DNA from: Winogradskyella helgolandensis
GTDB lineage: Bacteria; Bacteroidota; Bacteroidia; Flavobacteriales; Flavobacteriaceae
DNA length: 64,000 bases
NCBI RefSeq assembly: GCF_013404085.1
Contig: NZ_JABFHO010000001.1
Span: 496,001-560,000 of the forward strand
Reading direction: 5' to 3'
In this document: in pieces, positions 59,725 through 64,000 of the stretch
Numbering within the stretch: position 1 is the stretch's first letter
Layout: every line of letters starts with the position of its first letter
Made by a program: the position numbers and the translations under genes
The notes under the pieces: generated by a model
Database searches by the model: none
Told to the model about the DNA's origin: nothing
The model's input: only the letters and a program-made list of their open reading frames with translations

Positions 59725-60489
59725 TTGTCTTATTTAGAAATACTTCAATCTTATAATTTAACTGTATTTCAATGGATTGCTATTGCTTTTGCTGTTTTTT
59801 TATTGGGTTTATCCAAATCCGGAATTAAAGGAGTAGGTATCATTCTCATCGTTATACTTGCGTTTGTTTTTGGAGAAAAAGCATCAACAGGTGTTTTACT
59901 TCCTATGCTCATTTGTGCCGATATTTTAGCTGTTATTTACTACAACAGACATGCGGATTGGGTCGTTATCAAAAAACTGATTCCATGGATAATTATAGGT
60001 GTTTTAATTGGCGTGTGGGTTGGAACTGATATTTCTGAATTCGTTTTTAAAAGGTTAATGGCTATTATCATACTCGTTTCAGTGCTAATAATGTTTTACT
60101 TTGAAAAGCGAAAATCTAGCGATGTGCCCAATAATAAGTTCTTTTCAGTTGGCATGGGATTTCTAACTGGTTTTGCTACGATGATTGGCAATTTAGCAGG
60201 TCCTATTTCCAATATTTATTTTTTAACCATGCGCTTTCCTAAAAATGAATTCATAGGAACGGCCGCGTGGTTATTCTTTATTATAAATGTAATTAAACTC
60301 CCTTTTCATATTTTTATATGGGAAACCGTTACCGTAGAATCACTAGTTTTAAATTCCGTTTTAATTCCGGCTGTCCTAATTGGGTTTACATTAGGAATAA
60401 ACATTGTAAAACGCATTTCGAATGTAAATTATAGGCGTTTTATTTTAATAGTTACCACTATTGGAGGTCTAATTATGTTGTTTAGATAA
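59725..60489 (+). CDS. Sulfite exporter TauE/SafE family protein
   Basis: A 254-residue inner-membrane permease with about eight helices. The family pattern is seen in GLSKSGIKGVGIILIVILAFVFGEKASTGVLLPMLICADILAVIYY near the start and the matching FATMIGNLAGPISNIYFLTMRFPKNEFIGTAAWLFFIINVIKLPF in the second half. Members export sulfite, sulfoacetate or similar organic anions; the substrate here is unknown. The start is TTG at 59725. Confidence 0.88.
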   Translation: MSYLEILQSYNLTVFQWIAIAFAVFLLGLSKSGIKGVGIILIVILAFVFGEKASTGVLLPMLICADILAVIYYNRHADWVVIKKLIPWIIIGVLIGVWVGTDISEFVFKRLMAIIILVSVLIMFYFEKRKSSDVPNNKFFSVGMGFLTGFATMIGNLAGPISNIYFLTMRFPKNEFIGTAAWLFFIINVIKLPFHIFIWETVTVESLVLNSVLIPAVLIGFTLGINIVKRISNVNYRRFILIVTTIGGLIMLFR

Positions 60490-60580
60490 ATAACTATAAC
60501 GCTGTTTTATCACCTCATAATATTTAATAAGGTTCATAATATTTTACTAACTTTATGGTCTAATCAAAAAACTAAAAAAA

Positions 60581-61081
60581 ATGTCAGATGATAATAAAAA
60601 TTTAGGCGACGATCTTAACGATATGTTGGACGATGCTAAGGATAATGCTCGCAAATCAGGCGATAAAATAAGTCAAAAGGCTCATGAGTTTTCGGATGAC
60701 GCCAAAGAACTTGGACGTGAAGCCAAAGAAAAAGCATCTGAATTTGCAGGAGAAGCAAAGGAATCTGCTAAAGAGTTTTCTGATAGTGCTAAAGAAACAT
60801 TTAATAACGTTTCTGGTGACAACAAGAAGGTTTTAGCCGGCATATTAGGTATTATTTTAGGAGCCTTTGGTGTGCATAAGTTTATATTAGGTTATAATAA
60901 AGAAGGTGGAATTTTATTAGGAATAACACTATTAGGTATTGTGTTATCTTGTGTAGGAATTGGAGTTATTGTTGTTTGGCTTGCGGGCTTAGTAGGTTTA
61001 ATTGAAGGCATAATATACCTCACGAAATCTGACGAAGAGTTTTACAACACCTACCAAGTTGGCAAAAAACCGTGGTTCTAA
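60581..61081 (+). CDS. TM2 domain protein with LEA-like amphipathic repeat N-terminus
   Basis: A 166-residue fusion. Residues 1-75 form a charged coiled coil of about 11-residue repeats (KAHEFSDDAKE, KASEFAGEAKE, SAKEFSDSAKE) like late-embryogenesis-abundant or apolipoprotein helices. Residues 83-153 are a TM2 domain: AGILGIILGAFGVHKFILGYNKEGG and two membrane helices, ending with a cytoplasmic or periplasmic tail. TM2 domains occur in membrane proteins of unknown role; the helix may associate with lipid or stabilise protein under stress, by inference. It is followed by a terminator. Confidence 0.85.
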   Translation: MSDDNKNLGDDLNDMLDDAKDNARKSGDKISQKAHEFSDDAKELGREAKEKASEFAGEAKESAKEFSDSAKETFNNVSGDNKKVLAGILGIILGAFGVHKFILGYNKEGGILLGITLLGIVLSCVGIGVIVVWLAGLVGLIEGIIYLTKSDEEFYNTYQVGKKPWF

Positions 61082-61108
61082 AATAGTTTCAAAATAGTCA
61101 CAATATAT

Positions 61109-61139
61109 AAAAACCCGGAATTAACCTTCTGGGTTTTTT
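61109..61139. terminator. Terminator after the TM2 gene (bidirectional)
   Basis: AAAAACCCGGAA (61109-61120) pairs with TTCTGGGTTTTT (61127-61138) with one G-U pair and a 6-nt loop. It also sits 3 nt past the stop of the minus-strand gene. Confidence 0.85.
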
Positions 61140-61141
61140 AA

Positions 61142-62158
61142 TTACTCTTTTTTAACTAAACCAAAACTTAACGGTAAGGTATCACCTATTCTTTGATCAC
61201 CCATTGCACCACTAAAATACACACCAATTATAGGGGTATAATTACCATAAGCGTCAACAAAAAATTCTGGGATTTTTAATTGAATTTCAGATTGATCATT
61301 TTTATCAAAAAGAATAGTCACCTTTTCTTTTAAAGATACGCGCTTAGAATCTTGACCCTCTATCTCCTCTACAGTAAAAAAAGACCATTCATCAACTCTA
61401 AATGATTCACTAAATATCCAAAAACCTTCATCTTTAAGGTTTTTAGAATAAAGTGAACGCATAAAATGTTGTGTCGATCCTTTGTAAGCTTTAATTCTGT
61501 GTTTTAGCGTTTTCTTTTTAGTCGTATCTAAATCTTTATAAAATGAAGTTCCGAAATAGGTAACATAGTCTACTGTAAACCTAAAGGCATCAAGATTTGC
61601 ATATCTAAAGCGAGTTTCAAACTCCATTAAATCATATACAACTTCATATTGCAGAGCTTTATTTATAATCTTAAGAGGCGCTTTAGAGCTTGCATATAAT
61701 GATCTATTAAGTTTATCATATTTTAATACTAAAGCCTCTTCATTTAAAATTTTACACGACTTGCCAAACTTAGAAGTTCCTAAAAATTCTTTTCTAAACA
61801 GTCTCAGTTTTTGTTTCCTCGTCAATCCATCATCGTAGTCTAAATGGACTTCATCTAATGCGTTATTAGCTTCAATGAGTTCTACTCGAATCTCATTTTG
61901 ACTTCTATAATCTGAAATCAAAACCTTTTCAAAGCCTAAATAAGAAATAACTAAAGTAGATTGTACTGCGTCTGAATACGTGATAGAAAATTCACCATTA
62001 CTGTTTGTTGTGGTACCAATTGTTGTATTATTAAAGAAAACAGAAGCCGTTTCAATAGGCTGTTGAGTAACTTTATCAATTACTCGACCGGTAAGCGTTT
62101 GTGAAACACAAAAAAAAGGACATAGAAGGATTAAAACAACTAGTTTACTTATCCTCAT
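61142..62158 (-). CDS. Secreted protein with carboxypeptidase-regulatory-like domain
   Basis: A 338-residue protein with a signal peptide (FFCVSQ, cleavage near 19) and an N-terminal carboxypeptidase-regulatory-like beta-sandwich (about 20-100: LTGRVIDKVTQQPIETASVFFNNTTIGTTTNSNGEFSI), as in the N-terminal domain of TonB receptors, but no plug or barrel follows. The remainder (about 110-338) matches a DUF5686-like or uncharacterised beta-rich region without recognisable active site. Its 5' end overlaps the acyltransferase gene by 14 nt, so the two are co-transcribed. Confidence 0.8.
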   Translation of the reverse strand: MRISKLVVLILLCPFFCVSQTLTGRVIDKVTQQPIETASVFFNNTTIGTTTNSNGEFSITYSDAVQSTLVISYLGFEKVLISDYRSQNEIRVELIEANNALDEVHLDYDDGLTRKQKLRLFRKEFLGTSKFGKSCKILNEEALVLKYDKLNRSLYASSKAPLKIINKALQYEVVYDLMEFETRFRYANLDAFRFTVDYVTYFGTSFYKDLDTTKKKTLKHRIKAYKGSTQHFMRSLYSKNLKDEGFWIFSESFRVDEWSFFTVEEIEGQDSKRVSLKEKVTILFDKNDQSEIQLKIPEFFVDAYGNYTPIIGVYFSGAMGDQRIGDTLPLSFGLVKKE

Positions 62159-63977
62159 TGTTATCCATAAACTTGCGTTCTAGTTCTGCCTGAAATTCTT
62201 CCATTACAGGTCTAACAGTGCTATCTGGTAGGTCTGCAATTTTTATATACATTAAGCCATCTACCGCATTATTAAACAACGGATCTACATTAAAAGCTAC
62301 AAGTCTAGCGTTTTGTTTAATATACTTTTTCAGTAAAACAGGAAGTCGTAATGCTCCTGGTTCTACTTCGTCAATTATTTTATCAAACTTGTTTAAATCG
62401 GCTTCGGTAGCATCAAAAACAAAATCTTTATCGGCATCTTTTAGTTTTACTTTAAACTCCTTTTTAGGATGTACATATTGCGCTACATAAGGATCGTAAT
62501 AATGAGATTTCATAAACTCAATCATCAGACTTTTAGAAAAATTCGAAAACTGATTACTGATACTTACACCACCTATTAAATACTTATGTTCAGGAAAACG
62601 CAATGTAATATGTACAATACCCTTCCAAAGTAAGAATAAAGGCATTGGTTTTTGCTGGTATTCTTTTATGATAAATGCACGACCCATTTCTATAGATTGG
62701 CTCATCATTTTATGCAATTCAGGTTCAAATCGAAACAAATCTTGAAGATAAAAACCATCAATACCAAAGCGTTCATAAATCTTAGACCCTAAGCCCATTC
62801 TGTAGGCACCTGCAATTAAGTTTTTCTCGTTATCCCATAAAAACATGTGATGGTAATAGGTATCAAATTTATCTAAATCAATCGCTTCATTAGTACCTTC
62901 ACCGACTTCTCTAAAAGTAATTTCTCTAAGCCTTCCTATTTCTCTTAAAATATTAGGAATATCTTTTGCCGAAGCTAAAAACACTTCGTAATTTTTACTT
63001 TCTAACAATCTACAATCGCTCACTCTAAGTTTATCTACCTCAGCAATCATTACTTTTGGAGCAATTGGTGTCACAATACGCTTTGGTATTTTAGCTACTT
63101 TTAATTGTGATTGTATATTATCTAAAATCTTAGGTTTATCTTCAAATGTTTTAGACAACATATATGTTTTTCGTCTTAAAAATTCTGAAAACTCCGGAAG
63201 CGTTGGATGTAATTTTTGATCTTTAACAGAAATCGCCTTACCTACTCTTACTTTAATGATACGACGTTTTTGAGTTAAGACTTCTGAAGGCAACTTAGCC
63301 GTTCTTAATGTATCGCTTAGTTTAGAGAGTCTATAAAATAATCGACTATTTTTAGCATGAAAGTAAATAGGAACCACAGGGACTTCAGCTTTCTGAATTA
63401 ATTTCATAGCAGCTACTTCCCACTCTTTATCAACCACTAATTTTCCGTCTTTATAGGTAGAAACTTCACCAGCAGGAAACACACCCAACGGATGGCCATT
63501 TCTTAAATGCATAATCGCATTTTTAAAACCTGCAATACTGCTAGCCGCATCTTTTCTACCCTCAAAAGGATTTACTGGCATAATGTAAGGCTTAAGTGGC
63601 TCAATACGATGCAACAGAAAATTTGCAATGATTTTAAAATCGCTACGCTGTTCTATCATTAACTTTAACAGTAAAATACCATCAATCCCGCCAAGTGGAT
63701 GATTAGAGATTGTTATATAAGGCCCTTCTTTGGGTAGCCGTTTCATGTCTTCTTCAGGAATTTCAAACTTAATCTGAAACTCTTCTAAAATGGCATCTAA
63801 GAAGGCACCATCACTGAGATGTTTATTACGCTTATAAAACTTATTTATTGTAGAAATTTTAAGCACTTTCATTAACATCCAACCAAAGAAGGTACCTAAA
63901 AACCCATACTTATCAGCATGAATTGCTTTTGCAACTTCTTTTGCGGTTACTAAACCGGTATCAGATGATTTCCCCAT
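62145..63977 (-). CDS. Fused acyltransferase: PlsC-like O-acyltransferase plus GNAT N-acyltransferase (OlsF-like)
   Basis: A 610-residue protein with two domains. The N-terminal half (about 70-290) is a lysophospholipid acyltransferase-like domain, with SNHPLGGIDG (91-100) as the acyl-transfer His motif in the HPxGGxD form, VFPAGEVS and VPVVPIYFHAKNS. The C-terminal part (about 315-510) is a GNAT-type N-acyltransferase (EVFLASAKDIPNILREIGRLREITFREVGEGTNEAIDLDKFD). This order is that of OlsF, which makes ornithine lipids, or of glycine-lipid enzymes in Bacteroidota. It probably acts at the inner membrane on an amino acid and two acyl-ACPs. It is the last gene in the window on this strand. Confidence 0.86.
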   Translation of the reverse strand: MGKSSDTGLVTAKEVAKAIHADKYGFLGTFFGWMLMKVLKISTINKFYKRNKHLSDGAFLDAILEEFQIKFEIPEEDMKRLPKEGPYITISNHPLGGIDGILLLKLMIEQRSDFKIIANFLLHRIEPLKPYIMPVNPFEGRKDAASSIAGFKNAIMHLRNGHPLGVFPAGEVSTYKDGKLVVDKEWEVAAMKLIQKAEVPVVPIYFHAKNSRLFYRLSKLSDTLRTAKLPSEVLTQKRRIIKVRVGKAISVKDQKLHPTLPEFSEFLRRKTYMLSKTFEDKPKILDNIQSQLKVAKIPKRIVTPIAPKVMIAEVDKLRVSDCRLLESKNYEVFLASAKDIPNILREIGRLREITFREVGEGTNEAIDLDKFDTYYHHMFLWDNEKNLIAGAYRMGLGSKIYERFGIDGFYLQDLFRFEPELHKMMSQSIEMGRAFIIKEYQQKPMPLFLLWKGIVHITLRFPEHKYLIGGVSISNQFSNFSKSLMIEFMKSHYYDPYVAQYVHPKKEFKVKLKDADKDFVFDATEADLNKFDKIIDEVEPGALRLPVLLKKYIKQNARLVAFNVDPLFNNAVDGLMYIKIADLPDSTVRPVMEEFQAELERKFMDNNEDK

Positions 63978-63981
63978 AAAA

Positions 63982-63989
63982 CAAATGTA
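63982..63989 (-). promoter_or_regulatory. -7 promoter element for the OlsF-like gene
   Basis: TACATTTG on the minus strand ends only 4 nt before the ATG at 63977. If it is used, transcription starts at or inside the start codon and the mRNA is leaderless or the true start is downstream. The -33 region is outside the window. Confidence 0.4.
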
Positions 63990-64000
63990 ACAACTATTTA

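Noticed and set aside
1..64000. CRISPR array, prophage, transposase, rRNA or tRNA genes
   Set aside because: I looked for evenly spaced direct repeats, integrase or transposase motifs and cloverleaf folds and found none; repeats present are single palindromes.

Overview
The window looks like ordinary chromosomal backbone from a marine-type member of the Flavobacteriaceae (phylum Bacteroidota). The reasons are the AT-rich sequence, the gliding genes gldE and gldD, two TonB-dependent receptors, lineage families (DUF3098, DUF3127, DUF3108, DUF4286, DUF4301, CCC-motif membrane protein), promoters of the TTTG / TAnnTTTG type, few Shine-Dalgarno-like sites, and GGGP synthase. I saw no rRNA, tRNA, CRISPR array, transposase or phage gene.

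Layout. 1-1961: the 5' part of a DUF1569 gene and ahcY. 1961-9498: phosphopantetheinyl transferase, GGGP synthase, thiamine-binding protein, Pnu-type transporter, NadR-like kinase, DUF4301 and arfB, then a TPP riboswitch driving a TonB-dependent receptor. 9495-16975: a degenerate Rieske-like lipoprotein, greA, HIT protein, an orphan histidine kinase, flavin reductase, DUF3127, aat, tag, a thioredoxin-like protein and a TonB-like protein. 17125-20949 (minus): ftsX, a TlpA-like lipoprotein, DUF3098, uppP, truB. 21191-28534: porin-like protein, leuS, ald, a zinc peptidase and a Bax-inhibitor-like protein. 28737-31060: a new 35-residue small gene, rng, a 29-residue very basic protein and hup. 31196-34790: mutY, ssb, gldE, gldD. 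34879-47275 (minus): a TonB receptor/lipoprotein pair, pgi, an M23 peptidase, and the aromatic amino-acid catabolism genes kynA, hpd and hmgA with DUF3108 and the CCC protein. 47610-59703: pth, ribF, a gamma-carboxylase-like HTTM protein, serS, a TPR protein, rsmA, mgtE, a D-2-hydroxyacid dehydrogenase, DUF1801 and VOC proteins. 59725-63977: TauE/SafE permease, TM2 protein, a carboxypeptidase-regulatory-domain protein and a fused acyltransferase resembling the ornithine/glycine-lipid synthase OlsF.

Working together. The best candidate for a coherent, little-described system is a thiamine salvage module: an outer-membrane receptor under a TPP riboswitch, a Pnu-family inner-membrane carrier, a thiamine-binding protein and a NadR-like P-loop kinase that could trap the vitamin by phosphorylation. 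Other points of interest are small genes (28737-28844, 30636-30725, 44071-44160, 52572-52640), several families of dispersed intergenic palindromes, a 20-bp perfect hairpin in the greA leader, a TonB-like gene whose membrane anchor lies upstream of its first ATG, and a DUF3127 protein with an SSB-like acidic tail.
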